A DNA stretch of 27,817 nucleotides, from NCBI GenBank assembly GCA_045629285.1, contig JAZQQY010000027.1, forward strand, positions 1 to 27,817, read 5' to 3'. Source of the stretch: UBA1723 sp045629285. GTDB taxonomy: Bacteria > Bacteroidota > Bacteroidia > Bacteroidales > Paludibacteraceae. How positions within the stretch are numbered: position 1 is the stretch's first letter; every line of letters starts with the position of its first letter. Below are positions 1 to 8,084 of the stretch, in pieces. Both the position numbers and the translations under genes were made by a program. The notes under the pieces were generated by a model that made no database searches, had not been told where the DNA came from, and worked only from the letters and a program-made list of their open reading frames with translations.

Positions 1-3000
1 CATTTACATCCGGGAACAATGTCTCACATGGAACGACTGGAGCCAAATTACCTTTAACAAATACATGTGTTGTACATCTGCTTGCCTTTGAATTTTCACC
101 CTCAAACACCCAATAGATATAAGTATCTCCTGTCTTGTAAGGATCATCCAATCCCATACCGTCACTACGAGTACCTACACCGTAAATGATTTCATTAGTA
201 CATGGCTCAACACCTGTAGGAGCAGGTATATCAAGATCTACAGCATCTGCATAGCATGTTCCTTTTTTTGCAAGACCCTCACGATATGATATCTCATCAC
301 AATTTACCTTAACTGAATCAACAGCTTTTGCATTGATAATCTGAGGACAAGGCTTCACATTACCATGACGATCTCTAAACTGCCAGTAAATTGTCTCAGC
401 TACACCTACATGGAAAACTCTCTCACCAGCAACCTTGTCTACATTTACAGGATCCTCATGAAGTTCTCCGATGATTGGTGTTGTAGGTTCTGGACAATAA
501 TCGTAAGCAATATAATTCTTATTCTTAAGAACATTCCAGAAATCCTCAAATTTGATTTCACACTTACCCTCTTCTGTCTCAGGACGGAATACTTTAGGGT
601 CAATATCTTCACAGTCAAATACAGGAGGAGTAACATCCTTCACCCAAACCTCTTGAACACAATAAGATGACTTATTGGCATTGTTAGTAAACTTCCAAAG
701 AATGTAAGTGTAGTCAATCTTATATGGGTCCAACAAACCTTCAGAAGTACTGAATTTAGCTCTATCCGCAGCAGAACCATACAAAGTAGATTTCACTTGC
801 TTTGTCTCAGAATGTAGACGTCCAGCATAAGTTCCAGTCACATGAACCTTATCGTTTTCATCCCAAAGTGTTGGTTCCTTCAACACTGTATTGTCAAAAA
901 TGACATCACAGTTATTTTCAGTACCCTTACTTATTTCATCAATATCTATGATTGAATCACAATCAATTACTGGACCCCAATCTTTCTTGATTACAATATT
1001 AGTTGTACACTTTGCATCATGGCCACAACCATCAACAACTCTATACTCGAAAGCATACAAGCCCCAAGGCAACGTAACATCAAGTAGAGGCGATGACTCT
1101 AACTCCGACTTCTTGACAACAATAGTACCACTATAGATCATAGGAATATCCTTGTTGATCAAATCGGAATTTCCAGTTGTAACAGGCTCATAAGATATCT
1201 CAAGATCTGGATCAGAATCACAACCTGAAGTATATTTATCAGGGAAAGGAATTCTGATAGTCACTGTTTTCTGACCTACAGGCAATTCAAAAGTATCCTT
1301 CTTCAAAGAACTACAATCGATAGTCGGATCAACAGGTTTTTCTACACCATACCTATTACCATCAGTACTCTTACATCCGTAGATGTCAGCAGTTACAGAA
1401 AGCATCACATTATCAAAATCTCCGCTACACATTCCTGGGATAGCCTCAATATGTACATTAGCCTCGTTCTTACTAGGGCGAGCTTCAAATACTCCATTAC
1501 CCTTAGGATCAGAAGTCCAAGTGAATGTGTACTTATCAAAATTAGGTGTATTGAATGAATTTGTTGCTGTAGCTACAATCTCACGACGTACATCTGAAGG
1601 ACATAGCGTCTTATCAGTTTCACTTGTCACACCAGTATACTTATCACTTACCAAAGAGAACTTAATGTCTGGTGTACGATAGACATACAAAGGCATTACG
1701 ACATCCTCACCCTGTTGAGTAGAGCCGTTGAATGTTTGTAACTTCAACTTGTATACGCCTTCTTCTACATCATCAGCAAGGAAAATTGTTATTGAATCTG
1801 CCTTACTTGTATATGGTTTGATTATAGAATTTGCAGCATTAGAAGCTGCTATAGTTGAATTATATGGATCAATAAGAGTCCATACATACTTAACTTCAGA
1901 ACCAGAAGCAATAATATTAGGCTTATATCCTAAACCACCAGAATTCGGCAAACAGTAAACTCCTTCACCATCAATACCTGTAGGAGTAGGCACTCTACAA
2001 TCCTTACCTGAAATCACGAATTCTTTCACACGATCATATCCGCCTGCAGCAGTTACGTGAACACGGTAGACTTGCTTACCCAACTTGTTAACCTTGATTT
2101 CAGCGATTGAATATGCATCTCCTGTACCATTAAGATTAGGATCAACATTTACCCATCTGTCACCCTCTTTTCTCTCCCACATGTAAGTTGAATTTCTTGG
2201 GAATCCGGCTGCATTAGCTTTAGCATATTTACCCAAACATACTACATCTGGATCAAGACACACATTTTCAATCTCAGCAGAGATATAGTCTAGAGCAACC
2301 TTACCACATTCAAACTGCTCAAAACGAGGCTCAAATGTAAAGTAATTCTGTCCAGCATTTGGGTTTGCTGGAAAAGAACCAAAGAATGTAACCTCAATTC
2401 GGACCAATTCATAATTCGCCAGTGCACTTAAAGGTAGAATGTCAGTGAAAATGATACGGTCGCCATCTACAACAGTAGAACCAAGTACTTTATTTGTAGT
2501 ATCGTATGCAACAGCCTCCAACTGGTCATGAGTCTCATTACCGTGCTGAGTACGAGCAATGAACTTAGCCTGTTGCCAAGCATTCCATGGATCCTTTTCA
2601 CATGTACCGTCAAATTGAACGTACATACGCATTCTATAGCGGTATGACATTCCCTTTACTTGCTGCGCCTTAAACTGCAAAGAAACGATATTATCGTTCG
2701 GATTTTGACAAAGTAGATAATGGTTTGCACCTTCAGGCAATCCTTTATCTAGAGCTGGAGTCTGACCGAAGAACTCATAAGTATTTGTGCCTAGCCAATA
2801 ATCATTAAAATTAGTTTTATCAAACTTGATGTCGTACTCACCGAAATGATGTTCTACTCCATCAGGAATCTTTCCTGTAGGACTTGTACTTGGATCAAAG
2901 TCTGTACCAACGTAATAATCTCCAGTAGAAGTAGTCTGACATTTTGATTTACAATTTGAAGATATATTAAAAAGTAACTTATTGGACTCCATACGAGGAC

Positions 3001-3712
3001 CCTGAGCAGCTCTTGAACAATTGAACTCATCGTACTTTATAACACACTTAACAGCGAAATCCCTGTCTCCAGAATTCCACGGCCAAACACGAGTTAACTC
3101 TCCTTCACTCTCAACATATTCTTGGTTACCTTCATTATTCCACTGATTTCCAGCAGCATCATTAGACACAAACCACTGGATTCTATATGCAAATTCTGCG
3201 CCATCAACCTCTAAGTCAATAGATTCCTTAGGACAAGGAGTCAAAATGTCTGCACTTATCTTTGCAGTCGCGATCAACGCCATATAAACCTGTGGTCCCA
3301 TAAAGCCATTGACTGTAGCCTTATACAACACATCAGAAGTGACATTAGTCAACTCAATAGGAAGATTACTTGAATAGGTTCCAACTGATTCCCATGGACC
3401 TCTTTTTGAAGATTTCTTTTCCCATTTTACATCAGTAGGAGCACCAAATACAGGGGCTGTAAGGACTACATCTGATCCATACTGAACAGGGAACACTATC
3501 TGGTTACCCATAACCATACGGCCACCTGACGTGACTGTCAATGGCGTTGCACCTGGTTCGCAAAGACTTCCCTTAATTCCATCCTCAGCTGCGACTTGTG
3601 CAAAAATATCGGACTGCGTACCTACAAGCATGCAGATAGCAACCAAACATTTTGCAAATCCGATTCCTACTTTTGGAATGAATTCATAAAGCATTTGTAA
3701 AAAATTTTTCAT
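1..3712 (-). CDS. Large secreted surface protein with tandem HYR/Ig-like modules (C-terminus cut by window edge)
   Basis: One uninterrupted minus-strand frame runs from the ATG at 3712-3710 to the left edge, giving about 1237 residues with no stop, so the gene is partial. Residues 1-39 look like a Sec signal peptide: a hydrophobic core near 20-31, then a cleavage-like FAQ. The N-terminal ~780 residues look like extracellular beta-sandwich material rich in Asn, Thr, Pro and scattered Cys. From about residue 795 a module recurs, with a hydrophobic-x-Cys signature at C800, C918, C1034, C1138 and C1229 (DPTIDC, GPVIDC, PPVFDC, SVKVNC, APVVPC). Each is preceded by an aromatic strand pair ending in a second Cys (for example YILWKF then YCVQEVWVKD). 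This resembles HYR/hyalin-like Ig folds of Bacteroidota adhesins. I infer cell-surface export by T9SS, because such proteins usually end in a sorting domain, but that end is not visible here. Ligand unknown. Confidence 0.85.
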   Translation of the reverse strand, partial: MKNFLQMLYEFIPKVGIGFAKCLVAICMLVGTQSDIFAQVAAEDGIKGSLCEPGATPLTVTSGGRMVMGNQIVFPVQYGSDVVLTAPVFGAPTDVKWEKKSSKRGPWESVGTYSSNLPIELTNVTSDVLYKATVNGFMGPQVYMALIATAKISADILTPCPKESIDLEVDGAEFAYRIQWFVSNDAAGNQWNNEGNQEYVESEGELTRVWPWNSGDRDFAVKCVIKYDEFNCSRAAQGPRMESNKLLFNISSNCKSKCQTTSTGDYYVGTDFDPSTSPTGKIPDGVEHHFGEYDIKFDKTNFNDYWLGTNTYEFFGQTPALDKGLPEGANHYLLCQNPNDNIVSLQFKAQQVKGMSYRYRMRMYVQFDGTCEKDPWNAWQQAKFIARTQHGNETHDQLEAVAYDTTNKVLGSTVVDGDRIIFTDILPLSALANYELVRIEVTFFGSFPANPNAGQNYFTFEPRFEQFECGKVALDYISAEIENVCLDPDVVCLGKYAKANAAGFPRNSTYMWERKEGDRWVNVDPNLNGTGDAYSIAEIKVNKLGKQVYRVHVTAAGGYDRVKEFVISGKDCRVPTPTGIDGEGVYCLPNSGGLGYKPNIIASGSEVKYVWTLIDPYNSTIAASNAANSIIKPYTSKADSITIFLADDVEEGVYKLKLQTFNGSTQQGEDVVMPLYVYRTPDIKFSLVSDKYTGVTSETDKTLCPSDVRREIVATATNSFNTPNFDKYTFTWTSDPKGNGVFEARPSKNEANVHIEAIPGMCSGDFDNVMLSVTADIYGCKSTDGNRYGVEKPVDPTIDCSSLKKDTFELPVGQKTVTIRIPFPDKYTSGCDSDPDLEISYEPVTTGNSDLINKDIPMIYSGTIVVKKSELESSPLLDVTLPWGLYAFEYRVVDGCGHDAKCTTNIVIKKDWGPVIDCDSIIDIDEISKGTENNCDVIFDNTVLKEPTLWDENDKVHVTGTYAGRLHSETKQVKSTLYGSAADRAKFSTSEGLLDPYKIDYTYILWKFTNNANKSSYCVQEVWVKDVTPPVFDCEDIDPKVFRPETEEGKCEIKFEDFWNVLKNKNYIAYDYCPEPTTPIIGELHEDPVNVDKVAGERVFHVGVAETIYWQFRDRHGNVKPCPQIINAKAVDSVKVNCDEISYREGLAKKGTCYADAVDLDIPAPTGVEPCTNEIIYGVGTRSDGMGLDDPYKTGDTYIYWVFEGENSKASRCTTHVFVKGNLAPVVPCETLFPDVN

Positions 3713-3800
3713 ATAAAAAAAATGTGTCTACGTTCAATTATTATCAAACGGTGTCTCTTGTAGTAGTCCTTAATTCTTCTACACCATGCACCAAACAATG

Positions 3801-3808
3801 CAAAAATA
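3801..3808 (-). promoter_or_regulatory. Possible -7 element for the large surface protein gene
   Basis: Read on the minus strand this is TATTTTTG, a match to the Bacteroidota -7 consensus TAnnTTTG. It lies about 90 bases upstream of the ATG at 3712. I see no TTG at the expected distance further upstream, so the call is weak. It is the only consensus -7 match I found on the minus strand between 3713 and 4001; the rest of that spacer is AT-rich with no gene and no strong hairpin. Confidence 0.3.
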
Positions 3809-4001
3809 GAAAAATAAAATATCTATATATAATTTTTTACCCTTTTTTTCCTTATTTATATAGTTTATCTACATATAATTGTACAAATGTCCACTATTAT
3901 CACATAATTTTTAATCGCATCAATAAAAAAACAAAAACCATTTCATTGGTATTTTTTGAACTTTTACAAATCATTTTTCCGAAATTACAATAAAGGAAAA
4001 A

Positions 4002-4985
4002 CTACTTCTTCTTGTTAACCAACGGTAGAAGCACATAAGCTATCAACCCAAAAACAATGCTCACAAGAATTGACTGCAATGTATGGACAACCAATGCAAA
4101 GGCTTTTGTCTCCGCCATAACAGAATTCCCAAGATAAAACACCATAGATTGAATTGTCATGTAGTGCCATGCCCCTATTCCTCCTTGCACTGGGGCTATG
4201 ATTCCTAAAGAACCTGCAACATAGATCATCAATCCCTGAGAGTAAGTAATGTCTTTACTAAAATCAAATGCCCAGAAGCTAACCTGAAGCATGAAATAGT
4301 AGCAAGCAAAGATAAGAACCGTATAAACTCCAAACAAAAACTTGTTATCAATGTCTTTAGCAGACAAAAAGCCTACTTTAAACTTTCTCAGGCTCTCTCT
4401 ACCCTTTTCATATAGTCTGCTCTGATTACGAAATCTATAAAAGATTACAAACGCCACCGCAACAATCAGAACACTTGCAATAAAGAAAGGACTAGTAATG
4501 AAAGCTATCAGTTTTGAAGAGAAGTCGGCATCTTCAAAAAATGGAGTTAAAGCATTGAACTCAAGCAAAAATGCCAGTAACAAAATCGCTAACGTGATAA
4601 TGACATCAAAAATTCGTTCTGTAACGACAGTTCCCAATGCAGTGGTGAAAGAGACATCTGAATACTTCTTAAGCACACCACATCTAGCCACCTCTCCAGC
4701 ACGAGGCAAAAGTGTATTTGCCAAATAGCCGACAGTCACGGCCAAAAATGAATTAAGCCATGACACTTCCTGACCAGCTGCTCTAATCAACATATTCCAT
4801 CGTAATGCTCTGAACAGATTACTCAACAACGAGATGAAAACAGGAAGAAAAAGCCAGAACATATTGCCATTCTTGATGTATTCCAGTTGATCATCTAGAT
4901 TCTCATCTGAATATATATAAAAAAGCAAAGCCGCACTTAAAAGAAGCGGAATTAAGAAACTGAGTATTTTTTTTAGAATTTTCAC
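4002..4985 (-). CDS. YbhN/UPF0104-family integral membrane protein (lysylphosphatidylglycerol synthase TM-like)
   Basis: The product is a polytopic inner-membrane protein of the lysylphosphatidylglycerol synthase transmembrane-like group. Family hallmarks are the conserved YLANTLLPRAGEVAR segment, a TERIFDVI motif shortly after it, and PVQGGIGAWH near the C-terminus. I count about eight hydrophobic segments. There is no cytosolic MprF-like aminoacyl transferase domain, so a lipid-modifying activity cannot be claimed; lipid or polyprenyl-lipid transport is sometimes suggested for relatives. The longest frame begins with GTG at 5033, but that codon and the next residues lie inside the nuo terminator hairpin (5004-5034). 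I therefore prefer the GTG at 4985-4983, giving 327 residues beginning VKILKKILSF, a normal positively charged membrane-protein N-terminus. It sits just downstream of nuoN on the same strand and may be expressed by readthrough or its own promoter. Confidence 0.8.
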   Translation of the reverse strand: MKILKKILSFLIPLLLSAALLFYIYSDENLDDQLEYIKNGNMFWLFLPVFISLLSNLFRALRWNMLIRAAGQEVSWLNSFLAVTVGYLANTLLPRAGEVARCGVLKKYSDVSFTTALGTVVTERIFDVIITLAILLLAFLLEFNALTPFFEDADFSSKLIAFITSPFFIASVLIVAVAFVIFYRFRNQSRLYEKGRESLRKFKVGFLSAKDIDNKFLFGVYTVLIFACYYFMLQVSFWAFDFSKDITYSQGLMIYVAGSLGIIAPVQGGIGAWHYMTIQSMVFYLGNSVMAETKAFALVVHTLQSILVSIVFGLIAYVLLPLVNKKK

Positions 4986-5003
4986 CGGGTCTAAAATATA
5001 AAA

Positions 5004-5034
5004 AGTGACACTTGCCACTACAGCAAGTGTCACT
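5004..5034 (-). terminator. Intrinsic terminator at the end of the nuo operon
   Basis: A perfect 12-base inverted repeat (5004-5015 with 5023-5034, 7-base loop) starts 18 bases past the nuoN stop. On the minus strand it is followed by a T-rich run (TTTTTATATTTT). It marks the end of the ten-gene nuo transcript. Confidence 0.85.
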
Positions 5035-5051
5035 GATTAAATTTCTACTAA

Positions 5052-6488
5052 TTAGTTTGCAAAACCAAAGCTGATCTCGAAAATGTTCATGTAGATTGGA
5101 CTGATAAATCCAATTACAAGGATTGCGATGATACATACCAAAAGCGCGATACGAGCCATTGAATCAATCTTGATTGTCTCAATTGGAGAATCGCTACTGT
5201 TGATGAACATAGCCTTTACAACCAACAAATAGTAGTAAAGAGAGATTATTGTGTTAAGCAATGCCAAGAACACCAACAAATACTGACCCTGCTCAGCAGC
5301 AGCTGCGAAGATGAAGAACTTGCTGAAGAATCCTGCAAATGGAGGGATACCACCAAGAGAGAACATTGCAAGTGTCATTGCAAACGCTAGCTTAGGATTT
5401 GTTGTGTAAAGACCGTTGTAATCATCCATACCTACCTTACCTGTCTTGTTCTCAATTGCAGAGATGATACCGAACGCTGCAAGGTTAGTGAACATGTAGA
5501 TAAAGATATAGTAGATTGTACTCGACATACCAGTCTGTGAAGATGCAAGGACACCCAACATGATGTAACCAGCCTGAGAGATTGAAGAGAATGCCAAGAA
5601 ACGCTTCAAGTTCTTCTGACGGATAGCAAACAAGTTACCGATAGTGATTGTGATAACGATCAACCACCAAAGGATATTCTGCCATACTGCAGGCTCGTTC
5701 ATAAATGCCTTGTAAAGGATGCACATGAAAGCAAACACAGCAGCGCCCTTAGAAATCACTGACAAGTAAGCAGTAACGCCTGTAGGAGCACCCTGATATG
5801 TATCTGCTGTCCAGAAGTGGAATGGAACAAGAGAGATCTTGAAACCAACTCCAGCAATGAAACAGATCAAAGCAAAGATGTGCAATGGTGTAATGTTAGT
5901 GAATGCAGTCTGAACCTCGTCGAAATAAAGAGATCCGCATACACCATAGATCAAAGAGATACCGAATAGCATGATACCTGAAGAGAACGATGCTGTCAAG
6001 ATATACTTAGCAGCTGCCTCCACACCTTCACTTCCCTTCTTATTCATCGCAACCAAAGCAGCCATCGGAATGGATGCAGTTTCAAGACCGATGTAGAAGA
6101 ACAAGAAGTCTCCAGCTGAGATCATGAAGTACATACCGATAAGAGTAGACAAAGTCAAGAAATAGAACTCACCTACTCCATTCTTGTTTTCATTGTTATT
6201 CCACTCGAAAGTGAAGAAGAAAACAATCAAAGTACCGATGTTAAGAATATTCTTTACAAAAGACTGCGCAGCACCAGACACGTACATTCCTGAGAATGCA
6301 TCACCTGCCAATGCTTCATAGTGTGTAAATCCAGCAACTGTATGAGCGGCAAACGCTGCGATGGCCAAGTATTGGAAAGCCTTCTTATTCTTACCGATAA
6401 ACAAATCAGCAAGCAAAAGGACAATCAATACCGCTACGAGTGAAACCTCGTGGCTCATTGATAAAAACTGACTATAATCTAAATTCAT
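5052..6488 (-). CDS. nuoN: NADH-quinone oxidoreductase (complex I) subunit N
   Basis: Proton-pumping antiporter-like membrane subunit of complex I, 478 residues, about 14 hydrophobic segments. The key charged residues of the pump are visible: E136 in FYIGLETAS, K217 in VGFKISLVPFHFW, K247 in SVISKGAA, and a Lys in the PPFAGFFSKF motif of the C-terminal half. The first three sit where the E. coli NuoN Glu and Lys pair sit. It is the last gene of the nuo operon, 15 bases after nuoM, and is followed by the operon terminator. No Shine-Dalgarno motif precedes the ATG. Confidence 0.97.
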   Translation of the reverse strand: MNLDYSQFLSMSHEVSLVAVLIVLLLADLFIGKNKKAFQYLAIAAFAAHTVAGFTHYEALAGDAFSGMYVSGAAQSFVKNILNIGTLIVFFFTFEWNNNENKNGVGEFYFLTLSTLIGMYFMISAGDFLFFYIGLETASIPMAALVAMNKKGSEGVEAAAKYILTASFSSGIMLFGISLIYGVCGSLYFDEVQTAFTNITPLHIFALICFIAGVGFKISLVPFHFWTADTYQGAPTGVTAYLSVISKGAAVFAFMCILYKAFMNEPAVWQNILWWLIVITITIGNLFAIRQKNLKRFLAFSSISQAGYIMLGVLASSQTGMSSTIYYIFIYMFTNLAAFGIISAIENKTGKVGMDDYNGLYTTNPKLAFAMTLAMFSLGGIPPFAGFFSKFFIFAAAAEQGQYLLVFLALLNTIISLYYYLLVVKAMFINSSDSPIETIKIDSMARIALLVCIIAILVIGFISPIYMNIFEISFGFAN

Positions 6489-6503
6489 AGTTGTAAATTT
6501 TTA

Positions 6504-8054
6504 TTAGTTAAGCATTGCAGCTAAAGCCGACAAACTCTCACTGATCATATCTGAAATCCAAAGTGGATACATACCGATTGCAGCGATTGAAACAATCAAA
6601 CCGATTGTTGCCACCTTCTCATACCAAATTGCATCGCGAAGCTCATTTAGATGCTCGTGACCATTATGATTTGCTACATAGTAGAAACGACCATTCTCAT
6701 TCTTGATATGGAATGTAGGTCCAAACAAAATCTTACCGACAACACGAAGAATGTAAACTGCAGTGATAACGATCGATGTACATCCACCGATTACCAATAC
6801 TCTGTGGAACATATCCTCATGCTGGAACGAACCAACGAAGATCTTCATCTCAGCAACGAATCCAGACAAACCTGGAAGACCTAGAGAAGCCATACCAGCG
6901 ATTACATAACATACACACAAGTAAGGCATAACCTGCATCAAACCGCCAAGTTCACGGATATCACGAGTATGTGTCTGTCCGTAGATCATACCGATTAGAG
7001 CAAAGAACAATGCTGTCATCAAACCGTGAGAAAGCATCTGAAGGATAGCACCTGTCATTGCTGTCTGGTTCATCATCAAAAGTGCGAATAGCACCAAACC
7101 ACAGTGGCTTACTGATGAATAAGCGTTGATGTACTTCAAGTCGTTCTGAACGCAAGCAGAGAATGCTCCGTAAACAACACTAATACCAGTCAAGACGATG
7201 AAGATCCAAGCCTGCTCCTGGCAAGCATCTGGCATAAGTGTCATAGCTACACGGAAACATCCGTAACCTCCTAGCTTCATCAACACTCCGGCGTGAAGCA
7301 TTGATACTGCTGTAGGAGCAGATGCGTGACCGTCAGGAGACCATGTGTGGAATGGGAACATTGCACCAAGGACTCCGAATCCTACAAATGTAAGCGGGAA
7401 GAAAATTCTCTGCCACTCAATCGGCATTGCTGCATTCTCAGCGATCTGCTCAAGGTTGAATGTAAGATTTCCGTCGACTGAAGAGAAGAAATAGATACCG
7501 AAGATTCCGACCATCAAGAATGCCGAACCTCCCATTAGCATCAAAGTAAGCTTCATTGCAGCATACTCCTTATTTCCACTACCCCAAACACCGATCAACA
7601 AGTACATCGGAATCAAGGCAACCTCGTAGAACAAGAACATTGTGAACAAGTCTACTGAGATAAAGAATCCGAACACACCAATTGAAAGCATGATAAACCA
7701 CAAGAAATACTCCTTAGCTTTATCCTCAACTGCAAATGATGCGAAAACACCTGTGATAACTACGATCGCAGACAACATGATCATCGCAACCGATACACCA
7801 TCAACACCAACCGAATAGCTGATATTGATTACTCCTTCATACCAAACTGTCGAATCTGCAAAAAGGAACTTTGCAGTCTCACCAGCCTCTCGCAATGCAA
7901 GAAACTCCTTTACCAAGTAGCCTGCCATACCTAGGATCACCGCAGATCCAGCTGCCATTGTCCATCTGATCATATTCTTCTTCTCACCAGGGATCAAGAA
8001 GACAACGATCAACATCACTAGCAGAACGGCTACAAAAGCTGATAATATATTCAT
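6504..8054 (-). CDS. nuoM: NADH-quinone oxidoreductase (complex I) subunit M
   Basis: Antiporter-like proton-pumping subunit of complex I, 516 residues, about 14 membrane segments. E144 in FLFYEVALIPMY matches the essential TM5 Glu of E. coli NuoM, and K260 in AGVLMKLGGYG matches the TM8 Lys. The TM7 region reads GFGVLGAMFPFHTW: in my by-eye alignment to E. coli, the position of the TM7 Lys (K234) is Leu (about residue 229). The TM8 stretch SMLHAGVLMK carries a His (H254) where NuoL-type proteins have one. The discontinuous TM12 motif GLPGLSGFVAEMKIF is present. It lies 30 bases after nuoL and 15 before nuoN. Confidence 0.97.
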   Translation of the reverse strand: MNILSAFVAVLLVMLIVVFLIPGEKKNMIRWTMAAGSAVILGMAGYLVKEFLALREAGETAKFLFADSTVWYEGVINISYSVGVDGVSVAMIMLSAIVVITGVFASFAVEDKAKEYFLWFIMLSIGVFGFFISVDLFTMFLFYEVALIPMYLLIGVWGSGNKEYAAMKLTLMLMGGSAFLMVGIFGIYFFSSVDGNLTFNLEQIAENAAMPIEWQRIFFPLTFVGFGVLGAMFPFHTWSPDGHASAPTAVSMLHAGVLMKLGGYGCFRVAMTLMPDACQEQAWIFIVLTGISVVYGAFSACVQNDLKYINAYSSVSHCGLVLFALLMMNQTAMTGAILQMLSHGLMTALFFALIGMIYGQTHTRDIRELGGLMQVMPYLCVCYVIAGMASLGLPGLSGFVAEMKIFVGSFQHEDMFHRVLVIGGCTSIVITAVYILRVVGKILFGPTFHIKNENGRFYYVANHNGHEHLNELRDAIWYEKVATIGLIVSIAAIGMYPLWISDMISESLSALAAMLN

Positions 8055-8084
8055 AGTATATTACTTACTTTATTAATACTCCGT

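Noticed and set aside
365..1958. Several plus-strand frames of 76-101 codons inside the large surface-protein gene
   Set aside because: They are antisense shadows of a long continuous minus-strand frame with signal peptide and repeated modules.
3724..3993. Plus-strand frame of 89 codons between the surface-protein gene and the YbhN-like gene
   Set aside because: Low-complexity Tyr/Phe/Ile/Lys composition from AT-rich spacer DNA, with no start signals.
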